Source: an uncultured Saprospiraceae bacterium (lineage in GTDB: Bacteria > Bacteroidota > Bacteroidia > Chitinophagales > Saprospiraceae). From it: a stretch of 10,633 nucleotides of DNA. Both the position numbers and the translations under genes were made by a program. Numbering within the stretch: the stretch's first letter is position 1; every line of letters begins with the position of its first letter. Location: contig CALGLS010000004.1 of assembly GCA_937959375.1 (NCBI GenBank), positions 1-10,633 on the forward strand, given 5' to 3'. Shown here one piece after another: positions 1 through 6,707 of the stretch. The notes under the pieces were generated by a model. It was not told the DNA's origin. It worked only from the letters and a program-made list of their open reading frames with translations, and searched no databases.

Positions 1-624
1 TACATGTTGGATCAGATGGAAACAAAAGGCTTGTTGCCAAAGATTCCAGTTTTTGTGGATAGTCCACTTGCCGTAAATGCGACCACTATTTTTGGGGCTC
101 ACCCAGAATGTTTTGATGATGACCTAAGTCAATATTTGTTAATTGATGACAATCCATTTGGTTTCAACGCACTTACTTATGTGCGCTCTGTTGACATTTC
201 TAAAAGCTTGAACGGAATTAGTGGCGGTGCCATTATTATTAGTTCTTCTGGTATGATGAATGCAGGACGTGTTCGTCATCACCTGGCCAATAATATTGAC
301 AACAAAAAGAACACACTTTTAATTGTTGGATATTGTTCACCAGATACACCAGGAGGAATGCTCCGCGATGGTGTCGAAAAAATTAAGCTTTTCGGTGAAT
401 GGAAAACTGTAAAGGCAGAAATAGAAATTATGGATTCCTTCTCTGCACATGCCGACCGAAAAGAGATTGTTGACTTTTTGAAAAACCAAAAGAAAAATCT
501 AAAGAAATTATATCTCGTGCATGGAGAGTTGGATCGACAACAAGACCTGAAAGCTTATTTGAAAGAGAATGGGTTCAAACAAGAAGTTGAGATCCCAAAA
601 CTAGGACAGGAATTTGATATTTAA
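1..624 (+). CDS. MBL-fold/beta-CASP RNA-processing nuclease, C-terminal part (5' truncated)
   Basis: This is the C-terminal portion of a CPSF/Ysh1-like metallo-beta-lactamase RNA nuclease, a cytoplasmic zinc enzyme family that cuts or trims RNA. The reading frame is open at base 1, so the gene starts upstream, and the ATG at base 4 is internal. Residues are counted from that Met. Visible family marks are DSPLAVNAT (19-27) in the beta-CASP domain, the SSSGMMNAG segment (81-89) followed by RHHL, the GYCSPDTPGG turn (109-118), SAHAD (147-151) with a metal-site His, and VHGE (172-175) near the end, typical of the RMMBL tail. The N-terminal HxHxDH metal-binding half is outside the window, so catalytic competence cannot be judged. 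The family assignment is firm; the RNA substrate is unknown. The stop is TAA at 622-624. Confidence 0.9.
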   Translation, partial: YMLDQMETKGLLPKIPVFVDSPLAVNATTIFGAHPECFDDDLSQYLLIDDNPFGFNALTYVRSVDISKSLNGISGGAIIISSSGMMNAGRVRHHLANNIDNKKNTLLIVGYCSPDTPGGMLRDGVEKIKLFGEWKTVKAEIEIMDSFSAHADRKEIVDFLKNQKKNLKKLYLVHGELDRQQDLKAYLKENGFKQEVEIPKLGQEFDI

Positions 625-816
625 AAGTGAGAGGGGAGATTTGGAGATTTTCTTCAAAAGTAAAAACTTAATGAACTTCGTTGGGGCAGGGAGTAACTTC
701 CGAGCTTCAACCAGCATAGTTTTGTCAGCTTCCCTACAAAAGGATAGAATCAACGCAGCTTAATTTCACACTTTCTCGTTTGAAGGGGTATATAAGAAAG
801 TGGGGTGTTTGAAGAT

Positions 817-876
817 GGAGGTGGGGTGTTTTTAGTCAATCGCGTAGATCGCGTTAAAAGGCAACTTCCCACCTCC
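817..876. repeat. Nested palindromic intergenic element
   Basis: Outer arms GGAGGTGGG (817-825) and CCCACCTCC (868-876) are exact reverse complements. Inside lies a CGCG-tagat-CGCG palindrome (841-853). The right arm belongs to the 15-base word AACTTCCCACCTCCA (863-877), which recurs exactly at 5641-5655 in another spacer. The layout, with pyrimidine/purine arms around a CGCGAT-rich core, resembles the larger element at 2526-2651, suggesting one repeat family. Function unknown. Confidence 0.55.
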
Positions 877-893
877 AACTCCCAGCTTCCCAC

Positions 894-916
894 GTTCTAC
901 TCCCAAAGAGTAGAAC
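894..916. terminator. 9-bp hairpin, possible terminator
   Basis: GTTCTACTC (894-902), loop CCAAA, GAGTAGAAC (908-916) form a perfect 9-bp stem. It is followed by TTTAACCCTTTCTTT, a pyrimidine-rich but interrupted run. It lies 270 bp after the nuclease stop and 74 bp before the lipoprotein start. It could end transcription from the nuclease or be part of the repeat mosaic. The weak U-tract lowers confidence in termination. Confidence 0.4.
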
Positions 917-934
917 TTTAACCCTTTCTTTAGA

Positions 935-963
935 TTTGATCAGCAATATTACAATTGATCAAA
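935..963. promoter_or_regulatory. TTTGATCA/TGATCAAA inverted repeat upstream of the lipoprotein gene
   Basis: Exact 8-bp arms (935-942 and 956-963) are separated by 13 AT-rich bases, with the right arm ending 27 bp before the ATG at 991. Size and position fit a dimeric regulator site, but no regulator is known here and the spacing alone does not prove binding. It could also be a weak hairpin in the 5' leader. Confidence 0.3.
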
Positions 964-990
964 ATGTTATAACAGCCGAAAATCATTGAC

Positions 991-2520
991 ATGAAAAAAA
1001 TTCTTCCCGTTTCCCTATTCTTAGGACTCCTTCTTGTTCTAGCCTATTCTTGTAAAAAATATGAAACCGATAATGTAGGTATCAGTGGCTATGACGCAGA
1101 GTACGCAATCCCTCTAATGAGTACAACTACTACCTTGACTTCTGTATTAGAAAATTTCGACACCACTACATTCATTCTTATTGGAGATGATGGTCTAATC
1201 ACACTCAACTACAAAGGAGATGTAACTGGTAAAACGGCAACAGATCTTTTTGATATTATTAGTGGTTCTGTACCTTTTGAATTACTTGATACCAATTATT
1301 TTATTCCTTATGAGCCCGTTGATGGAATTGATATCGATTATGCCATTTTAAAAACAGGTAGCTTTAAAGCAGGTTTTACAAATGATCATCTAGAACCAGT
1401 CGAGGTTACGATTACCTTGCCATCTATGACAAAGGACGGTGTGCCTTTTTCAGCAACCTTTAATGCTCCTGCAGGACCAGGTGCCTTTGGTGGAAACCCC
1501 TTTGGTGATGGGATTGATGTCTCTGGTTATCTATTGGAAACTATCAATGATACTATTTTTATAAACTATGAAGCACACAGACTTAATAGCGGAATCAGGG
1601 ATACCCTGCCAGCATGTGGAATTATTTTTACTGATCTGACTGCTTCTTACCTTGAAGGCTACCTCGGAAATGCGCTGTACGAATTGGATCGCGATACTAT
1701 CGAAATAGATTTCTTCGAAAACTGGACAAGAGGTGATGTTGTTTTTGAAGATCCAAAATTAACCTTGACGGTTGAAAATTCTTTTGGTATTCCAGTACGC
1801 TCTAAAGCAAATATCGTTGATGTACTTACGGCAACAGGAGAGGTATTAGAATTGGAAAGTGATTTCTTAGATAGTATCGATGTTGCTTATCCATCTCTTG
1901 CTGAGGTGGGCCAAACGAAAGACACTTACTTCGCTTTCAACGCTCAAAATTCTAATATCGAAGAAATTTTAAGTGCAAGTCCTGTTTCTGTTGATTACGA
2001 TATGGATGCGGTTCCTAACCCTGATTCACTAACCAGTATTCGTGGTTTTGTAACAGACAGTAGTTACATAAAAGTGCAGGTAGAAGTTGAATTGCCAATT
2101 TGGGGATCAGCCGATGGCTTTGTTGCTCGTGATACTTTTGCTACTAATCTTGATACCTACGATGATGTAAGTCACGTCGAGTTTAAAATAATTACTGAAA
2201 ATGAAATTGGTCTGAACGTAGGAATGCAAATTTATTTTGCAGACGAAAATAATGTGATCTTAGATTCCTTACTTTCTTCTGTTGAAACAGTAATGGAAGC
2301 AGCGCCAGTTGATGACAATGGTGATGCTACAGATGTATCTGAAAAGACGACTTTCATCGCCTTTGATGCTGATCGATTTAACAATGTTAGAAATGCCAAA
2401 AAGTTATTCCTAAGAGCAAGCTTCTCTACCGTAGAAAATGGAACCAAGTCAATAAAAGTTTATGCTGACGACGAAGTACGTGTTCGTGTAGGGATGAAAC
2501 TTGGAATTACGAATGATTAG
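991..2520 (+). CDS. Predicted surface or outer-membrane lipoprotein of unknown function
   Basis: A 509-residue protein that I cannot assign to a named domain. The N-terminus (MKK, then a hydrophobic run) ends in a lipobox, LAYSC, with the lipidated Cys at residue 21, followed by KKYETD. This predicts cleavage by signal peptidase II and anchoring to an envelope membrane. The body is rich in Asp, Thr, Val and alternating hydrophobic residues, with no internal membrane helix, which suggests secreted beta-sandwich folds. The ATG at 991 is chosen because it directly precedes the signal peptide. The next gene downstream, in the same direction, encodes a DUF5723 barrel 198 bp away, so the two may form an outer-membrane pair (inference). 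There is no homopolymer, frameshift or truncation sign. The stop at 2518-2520 runs straight into a repeat element. Confidence 0.85.
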   Translation: MKKILPVSLFLGLLLVLAYSCKKYETDNVGISGYDAEYAIPLMSTTTTLTSVLENFDTTTFILIGDDGLITLNYKGDVTGKTATDLFDIISGSVPFELLDTNYFIPYEPVDGIDIDYAILKTGSFKAGFTNDHLEPVEVTITLPSMTKDGVPFSATFNAPAGPGAFGGNPFGDGIDVSGYLLETINDTIFINYEAHRLNSGIRDTLPACGIIFTDLTASYLEGYLGNALYELDRDTIEIDFFENWTRGDVVFEDPKLTLTVENSFGIPVRSKANIVDVLTATGEVLELESDFLDSIDVAYPSLAEVGQTKDTYFAFNAQNSNIEEILSASPVSVDYDMDAVPNPDSLTSIRGFVTDSSYIKVQVEVELPIWGSADGFVARDTFATNLDTYDDVSHVEFKIITENEIGLNVGMQIYFADENNVILDSLLSSVETVMEAAPVDDNGDATDVSEKTTFIAFDADRFNNVRNAKKLFLRASFSTVENGTKSIKVYADDEVRVRVGMKLGITND

Positions 2521-2525
2521 TTAGA

Positions 2526-2651
2526 AAGACGGAAGACGGAAGACGGAAGACGGAAGTCCGAAGTCCGAAGTTTCACTCGACTGCGATCCGCGATCGTGAA
2601 TCGCGTCAGGAGGAAACTTCGGACTTCGGTCTAGATTCTGTCTTCGGTCTT
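2526..2651. repeat. Tandem-repeat-armed imperfect palindrome (about 126 bp)
   Basis: The left side has four AAGACGG units (2526-2553) then two AAGTCCG units (2554-2567). A 17-base arm, CCGAAGTCCGAAGTTTC (2558-2574), is exactly complementary to 2613-2629. Further out, AAGACGGAAGAC on the left pairs with GTCTTCGGTCTT on the right, apart from one mismatch. The central region contains a second hairpin, CGCGAT (2589-2594) cgtga ATCGCG (2600-2605). It starts 5 bp after the lipoprotein stop, so it could stabilise or end that transcript. Words from it recur in other spacers. Confidence 0.75.
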
Positions 2652-2718
2652 GATCCATTACGTTTTCCCCAAAACCCATTTGAAAAAATCCTCTCAAATC
2701 ATTAGCCTAAAAGAAATA

Positions 2719-4074
2719 ATGTTTAAAAAAATATTCTCTCTAGTACTTACAATCTGTTTTTTTAATTTGGTAATGGCTCAAGAACTTACCTTACAGCTTG
2801 TTCCAGATTTATATCAAAATATAAAAACGAATCCTGCTCTTGTTCCTGATCAACGTGTAGTTGTTGCAGTGCCAGGAATTTATGGAAGTTATTTTCATAC
2901 GCCCGGTTCGATTGCAGGATTGGTCAACTTTAAAGACAAAGAAGGTTTGTTAGATGTTAGCAAGCTTTTGGAAAATGTTGAATCAACGAACTTCCTGAAA
3001 GTTAATCTTGAATTAGAAACCGTAAGTGTACACTTTCGTATAAACGATAAATTTTCATTGAATCTCAACCATGCAGTTAAGTCCAACAGTTACCTAAAGT
3101 ACTCCGACAAATTGCCGCGACTCTTTTGGGGAGGTAATTCACAATTCATTGGAGAGGAGGTTGCATTCGGTCCTGACCAACAAAGTTTTGCTTACAATGA
3201 AGTCGGATTGGGAGCTGCCTACAAATTAGGGAAGTTGACCATCGGAGCTAGAGCAAAATGGCTGACTGGCATCGGAGATATATCAACGGATCGAACGGAT
3301 GCTTCGCTTTACACGGATGACGATATTTATCAACTTAGTTTGTCAACCGATTACCGAATTAATTCTTCCACTTTTGATAACGTATTGTTATTTGATACCC
3401 TTTCTGGTTACGATGTGGAGTACGATTTTAATGATGTTTTTTCTTTTAAAAATGCCACTACAACAAATACTGGCTATGCCTTTGATTTTGGATTGGACTA
3501 TGAAGTCAATGACAAACTATCCATTAGCGCAAGTGTCATTGATTGGGGAAAAATAGATTGGAACAAAGACGTTACCAACTTTCACAGTCAAGGAACATAT
3601 GAATATGATGGACTAGATCTTTCATCTGTACTGGAAGGTGATGAGGTTTCGCTTTCTTCTGCTGTTGATTCTGTTGAGAATGTCTTTGAATTTAAAGAAA
3701 CCAATAATAATTACTCCACCGCACTTGCTACCAAACTTTATGTAAATGCCCGTTACAAACTCAATGAGCGTTTTACCATAGGTGGTTTATATTACGGAGA
3801 ATCTTATAGGGGAGAAACCTTTTCTGCTGTAGCAGTAAGCGCGCAAGCTAAACTCCTAGAAACACTTACTGTCGGAGCTTCCTATTCTGTCCGTAACGAA
3901 ACCTATGACAACATTGGACTCAGCGCAACCTACAAACTTGGTCCTGTTCAAATTTATGCTGTGACCGATAATGTCATCGCTGCAGTGCAACCATATAAAA
4001 GTAAAAATGTAAATTTGAGAGTTGGCCTCAATTTGATTTTTGGCTCAACTGAAAATAAATCTGCAATTGAATAA
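2719..4074 (+). CDS. DUF5723 family protein, predicted outer-membrane beta-barrel
   Basis: The 451-residue product matches the Bacteroidota DUF5723 pattern: signal peptide (MFKKIF, hydrophobic core, MAQ; cleavage near residue 20), then a Leu/Tyr-rich opening with a conserved NP (38-39) and a VPGIYGSYF-type glycine segment. The hallmark stretch RAKWLTGIGDISTDR...LYTDDDIYQL lies at about residues 178-206. Alternating beta-strand motifs follow to the end (for example GLNLIFG), fitting an outer-membrane barrel. The frame is open from a TTG at 2650, but those 23 residues lie in repeat DNA and would displace the signal peptide, so the ATG at 2719 is preferred. Function is unknown in the family; it may work with the lipoprotein upstream. 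Length is about normal for the family and nothing looks broken. Confidence 0.88.
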   Translation: MFKKIFSLVLTICFFNLVMAQELTLQLVPDLYQNIKTNPALVPDQRVVVAVPGIYGSYFHTPGSIAGLVNFKDKEGLLDVSKLLENVESTNFLKVNLELETVSVHFRINDKFSLNLNHAVKSNSYLKYSDKLPRLFWGGNSQFIGEEVAFGPDQQSFAYNEVGLGAAYKLGKLTIGARAKWLTGIGDISTDRTDASLYTDDDIYQLSLSTDYRINSSTFDNVLLFDTLSGYDVEYDFNDVFSFKNATTTNTGYAFDFGLDYEVNDKLSISASVIDWGKIDWNKDVTNFHSQGTYEYDGLDLSSVLEGDEVSLSSAVDSVENVFEFKETNNNYSTALATKLYVNARYKLNERFTIGGLYYGESYRGETFSAVAVSAQAKLLETLTVGASYSVRNETYDNIGLSATYKLGPVQIYAVTDNVIAAVQPYKSKNVNLRVGLNLIFGSTENKSAIE

Positions 4075-4157
4075 ATCATTGCTTGGAAATGGGGACTTGG
4101 ATGATAGAAGTTGCCCTTGAACGCAGAATCTACCTACAGTTATACAGGCCTCGCGAT

Positions 4158-4170
4158 CGAGTGAAACTTC
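4158..4170 (-). repeat. Dispersed 13-base word shared with the 2526-2651 element
   Basis: CGAGTGAAACTTC is the exact reverse complement of GAAGTTTCACTCG at 2567-2579; twelve of its bases recur again at 5557-5568. It sits in the 140-bp spacer between the barrel and esterase genes, next to a CTCGCGATCGAG palindrome (4150-4161) and pyrimidine-rich TTCC words. The spacer reads like a degraded copy of the same intergenic repeat. Confidence 0.55.
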
Positions 4171-4214
4171 CTATTTCCCACTCCGAACTTCCAATACAAC
4201 AAAATCCACACAAC

Positions 4215-5474
4215 ATGATAAAAAACTATACCCACCCACTCTTAGCTTTTGTTTTCATCCTCTTGACGCAATCCATCCATGCACAATCTGCACAAGGCTG
4301 TGACGGAACACGCTATGTCGAAGATATTTTTGAAGAGATAAATATGACTACTGTTTACTACGGTACCAATACTGATGCAGCAGGTAATAGTTTCGATTTA
4401 GAAATGGATATTTACCAACCAGTAGGAGACGTGCAAGAGAAAAGACCACTGATTGTTTGGTCGCATGGCGGAGCCTTTGTAGGAGGTGATCGAACACTAA
4501 TGGATCAGTATTGTAGAGATTTTGCAAAGAAAGGTTTTGTTACAGCTACGATAAGTTACCGTTTATATCCGTTGCTTCAATTAGGCATTCCTGATTCTAT
4601 TGGAATGATGGATGCAGCGATGAAGTCACTTGGAGATTTGAAAGCAGCGATCCGCCATTTTCGACAAGATGCTGATACTGATAATTTATATCAAATAGAT
4701 CCTGATTACATTTTAGTTGCTGGTTATTCAGCAGGTGCGATCATGTCGGTGCATGCTGCCTACCTTGATGAAAATGATAACATCCCTGCCTTTGTAAGCG
4801 ATGTGTTTAATGAAAATGGAGGGATCGAAGGAAGTACGGGAGATGCAACGAATCAATCGTATTCTTCAGAAGTAGCCGCAGTTATTAATCTTTCAGGCGC
4901 ATTACACAAGCGTGAGTGGATGTCAGAAGGAGAACCGCCAATCGCGAGTTATCACGGAACCGTAGATGATGTGGTTCCTTACAATCATGGATTTGCATCT
5001 GTCTTAGGAATTCAATTCATGTCGCTAGATGGATCTGGTGTTATGCATCAGCGAGCAGAAGAGTTAGGCATTTACAATTTTCATGTTCAAGCTCCAGGAG
5101 GAGGTCATGAAGATTCTTACCAAGGTGGATTCTCTCAATATTTAAATGAATTCTTTTCTGGCGGTGATGAATTTCTTCAAACCGTTCTTTGTGGTGAAAT
5201 GATTAACACGGAGGATAATTTTGAAACAGCTGAAGTGACTGTTTTTCCAAATCCTACTTACGGCGAAATCAATGTAGAAGTTGACCAATATACGCAAGGC
5301 TATCACCTAAATCTTTACGATCAAATGGGGCGTCTAGTAAAAAATATAAATGATGTCAACGAACCTTTGTCCACTATGCAAGGAACTGATTTAGCAACTG
5401 GAATTTACTATTTGCAAGTTCGTTTTAATAATGCAAGTCTATCTCCGAAACTTTTGAAAGTGGTGATGGAGTAG
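4215..5474 (+). CDS. Secreted alpha/beta-hydrolase (carboxylesterase-like) with type IX sorting domain
   Basis: A 419-residue exported esterase. The signal peptide covers residues 1-24 (MIKNYTHPLL..., ending SIHAQ). The catalytic domain (about 40-320) has the oxyanion motif HGG (84-86), the nucleophile elbow GYSAG with Ser172, an acid candidate in HGTVDDVVP (Asp251/252) and the catalytic His in GGGHED (His298). This suits ester hydrolysis, perhaps of acetyl or feruloyl groups or small lipids; the substrate is not predictable. Residues about 336-419 form a Por secretion (TIGR04183-type) tail, with VFPNPTYGEI, LYDQMGRLV and GIYYLQV, which directs export by the type IX system. The frame extends upstream to 4083, but those 44 codons lie in repeat DNA and lack an export signal, so the ATG at 4215 is chosen. 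Confidence 0.9.
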   Translation: MIKNYTHPLLAFVFILLTQSIHAQSAQGCDGTRYVEDIFEEINMTTVYYGTNTDAAGNSFDLEMDIYQPVGDVQEKRPLIVWSHGGAFVGGDRTLMDQYCRDFAKKGFVTATISYRLYPLLQLGIPDSIGMMDAAMKSLGDLKAAIRHFRQDADTDNLYQIDPDYILVAGYSAGAIMSVHAAYLDENDNIPAFVSDVFNENGGIEGSTGDATNQSYSSEVAAVINLSGALHKREWMSEGEPPIASYHGTVDDVVPYNHGFASVLGIQFMSLDGSGVMHQRAEELGIYNFHVQAPGGGHEDSYQGGFSQYLNEFFSGGDEFLQTVLCGEMINTEDNFETAEVTVFPNPTYGEINVEVDQYTQGYHLNLYDQMGRLVKNINDVNEPLSTMQGTDLATGIYYLQVRFNNASLSPKLLKVVME

Positions 5475-5485
5475 AGGAGGAGCAG

Positions 5486-5503
5486 GAAGTTGGTACTTCG
5501 ATT
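5486..5503 (+). repeat. 18-base dispersed repeat, copy 1
   Basis: GAAGTTGGTACTTCGATT is identical to 8765-8782. The first 14 bases are a small hairpin (GAAGT-TGGT-ACTTC). Both copies are intergenic and in the same orientation. An exact 18-mer pair in about 10 kb is not expected by chance. Confidence 0.7.
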
Positions 5504-5552
5504 CTACCTGGTTTTGCCGAATAGACAAATTCATTTAGAATGACAAAATGAA

Positions 5553-5650
5553 GTGGGAAGTTTCACTCCAACGTGAGTTTTGTATGCAAAAGAGCAGATT
5601 AGCGAAATGGTCGTTAATCTGCTCTTTACGTTATAGGGAAAACTTCCCAC
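5553..5650. repeat. Nested inverted-repeat element
   Basis: Outer arms GTGGGAAGTTT (5553-5563) and AAACTTCCCAC (5640-5650) are exact complements and enclose the hairpin at 5589-5627. The left arm carries GAAGTTTCACTC (5557-5568), which is also found at 2567-2578 and, inverted, at 4159-4170. The right arm begins the AACTTCCCACCTCCA word also found at 863-877. It therefore combines parts of two other spacer elements. Confidence 0.65.
5589..5627. terminator. Bidirectional terminator-like hairpin between convergent genes
   Basis: Arms AAAGAGCAGATTA (5589-5601) and TAATCTGCTCTTT (5615-5627) pair perfectly over 13 bp. They can extend inward through a G-U and two G-C pairs to leave a 7-base loop. 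The stem ends in A-runs on the left and T-runs on the right, so transcripts from either side would end in a U-rich stretch. It lies between the esterase and ATPase stops, where a shared terminator is expected, though the U-tracts are short. Confidence 0.55.
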
Positions 5651-5686
5651 CTCCACCTCCCCACCTCTCATACGTTAGAAGGAAAG

Positions 5687-5702
5687 CTTCGGACTTCGGT
5701 CT
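5687..5702 (+). repeat. 16-base dispersed repeat (CTTCGGACTTCGGTCT)
   Basis: Identical to 2617-2632, the right arm of the palindromic element after the lipoprotein gene. Both copies are preceded by GGAAA. No complementary left arm was seen near this copy, so it looks like half an element. Confidence 0.6.
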
Positions 5703-5794
5703 TCCAACCCAATCTCGTCTCTACCAACTTAGCTGCTTCTTACTCTATATCAAGCGCAATTGAAATTTCCACTGAAATTGAGATTGAATTTCCC

Positions 5795-6544
5795 TTATTC
5801 CATCATCCCAGTACGATGCAAAATCGGCAACTGCCCACCATACGTTTTAGAAATATTTTCCGGATTAAAAGTAGTACTCGTATCGCCGTAAGCAATCAAT
5901 CGTTGGTTCAATAAAATCACTTTGTCAAAATATTCTTCCACGCTTGAGAGATCATGATGTACTACTAACAAGGTCTTCCCCTGATCCGCCAGCTTTTTCA
6001 AAATAGAAATAATCTGATCCTCCGTAGTCATATCCACACCAACGAAAGGTTCGTCGAGTAAAAATATTTCTGCCTGTTGGCAAAGTGCCCGTGCGATAAA
6101 AACCCGTTGCTGTTGTCCACCAGAGAGCTCACCGATTTGGCGGTTTTTTAAATTACTAATCCCAACTTCCTCTAGCGCTTCTTCTGCAATTCTATGATCC
6201 TCCTTATTAAATCGTTCGAGTGTCGACTTATGTGGGTAGCGCCCCATGAGTACGATGTCATATACCGTTGCCGGAAAATTCCAATCTACATCATTTTTTT
6301 GTGGAACATAAACGACATTCTTTCGCTGATCTTCAATGGGAGCACCTTTGATGAGTACAGTTCCCGCATTGATGTCAATCAAATCCAGTATCGATTTAAA
6401 CAAAGTAGATTTTCCCGCACCATTTGGGCCCACTACACCATAGATATTTCCTGATTCAATCTCCATATAGATATTGGTCAGTACTCGTTTTCGTTCGTAC
6501 GAAACAGATAAACCTTTTATTGAAATAGTCGTTTCTTTCATCAT
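5795..6544 (-). CDS. Metal (Mn/Zn/Fe) ABC transporter ATP-binding protein
   Basis: A 249-residue cytoplasmic ATPase that would power metal import through a membrane permease. All nucleotide-binding motifs are present: Walker A GPNGAGKST (39-47), Q-loop Gln82, signature LSGGQ (140-144), Walker B IFLLDE (160-165) and switch His197. The segment VDWNFPATVYDIVLMGRYPH (86-105) is characteristic of the manganese/zinc/iron importer ATPases (MntB/TroB/ZnuC type). The gene follows the binding protein on the same strand after a 163-bp gap filled by a long hairpin. Two Met codons in a row start it; either could be used. No permease gene lies downstream, which is unusual because these operons normally end with one or two. 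The metal is inferred from the adjacent MntR-like regulator. Confidence 0.92.
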   Translation of the reverse strand: MMKETTISIKGLSVSYERKRVLTNIYMEIESGNIYGVVGPNGAGKSTLFKSILDLIDINAGTVLIKGAPIEDQRKNVVYVPQKNDVDWNFPATVYDIVLMGRYPHKSTLERFNKEDHRIAEEALEEVGISNLKNRQIGELSGGQQQRVFIARALCQQAEIFLLDEPFVGVDMTTEDQIISILKKLADQGKTLLVVHHDLSSVEEYFDKVILLNQRLIAYGDTSTTFNPENISKTYGGQLPILHRTGMME

Positions 6545-6559
6545 TTTATTTTTTTAGAT

Positions 6560-6696
6560 GAGACGCAGATTTGCATGGATTCAGCAGAACGGCACAGATT
6601 TTTTTCACGATCGCAGAAAAAGAACGTTATGGTGTCAATCACGTTTTACGAAAAAAAATCTGTCCTTGATCCGCTCCATCCGCGCGAATCCGCCTC
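6560..6696. repeat. Long imperfect hairpin between binding-protein and ATPase genes
   Basis: Two arms of about 47 bases (6560-6606 and 6650-6696) are imperfect reverse complements. The core ACAGATTTTTTT (6594-6605) pairs exactly with AAAAAAATCTGT (6652-6663), and outer parts share GGATT/CGCAGAT-like words. It occupies nearly the whole 163-bp gap inside the metal-transport operon. Transcribed on the minus strand it would fold into a large stem-loop that could block or reduce read-through into the ATPase, or protect the upstream message. It looks like an inserted intergenic repeat. Short open frames across it are artefacts. Confidence 0.65.
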
Positions 6697-6707
6697 CCAT
6701 CTCCTCT

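Larger units (their letters stand above)
625..990. other. Gene-free spacer of 366 bp with several inverted repeats
   Basis: No plausible gene is visible on either strand. The spacer holds three separate structures listed individually: a nested palindromic element at 817-876, a hairpin at 894-916 and a TTTGATCA inverted repeat at 935-963. The first 190 bases (625-816) are purine-rich in places, and I see no clear structure in them. No TAnnTTTG promoter motif was found upstream of the lipoprotein gene. Confidence 0.6.
5475..5794. other. Convergent spacer of 320 bp packed with repeats
   Basis: This lies between the 3' ends of the esterase (plus) and the metal-transport ATPase (minus). No gene is supported. 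It contains the word shared with 8765-8782, a nested inverted element (5553-5650) with a strong hairpin inside, and a copy of CTTCGGACTTCGGTCT at 5687-5702. This is where a transporter permease gene would be expected on the minus strand, and none is present. Confidence 0.7.

Noticed and set aside
2232..2447. Minus-strand 71-codon frame inside the lipoprotein gene
   Set aside because: It is a shadow of a well-supported plus-strand gene, with no signal or family resemblance. The same applies to the frames at 2895-3086, 3299-3556, 6194-6454, 8075-8323, 9063-9293 and 9476-9676.
2526..2567. CRISPR-like array
   Set aside because: The units are 7 bases, directly adjacent and without spacers, so this is a short tandem repeat.
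2650..2718. TTG-initiated N-terminal extension of the DUF5723 protein
   Set aside because: It would put 23 residues before a clear signal peptide, and its DNA begins in the palindromic element.
4083..4214. 44-residue N-terminal extension of the esterase
   Set aside because: It translates repeat-derived spacer DNA and would bury the signal peptide needed for type IX export.
5548..5763. 71-codon plus-strand frame after the esterase
   Set aside because: It is composed of the nested inverted repeat and dispersed words, with a proline run from pyrimidine-rich repeat DNA.
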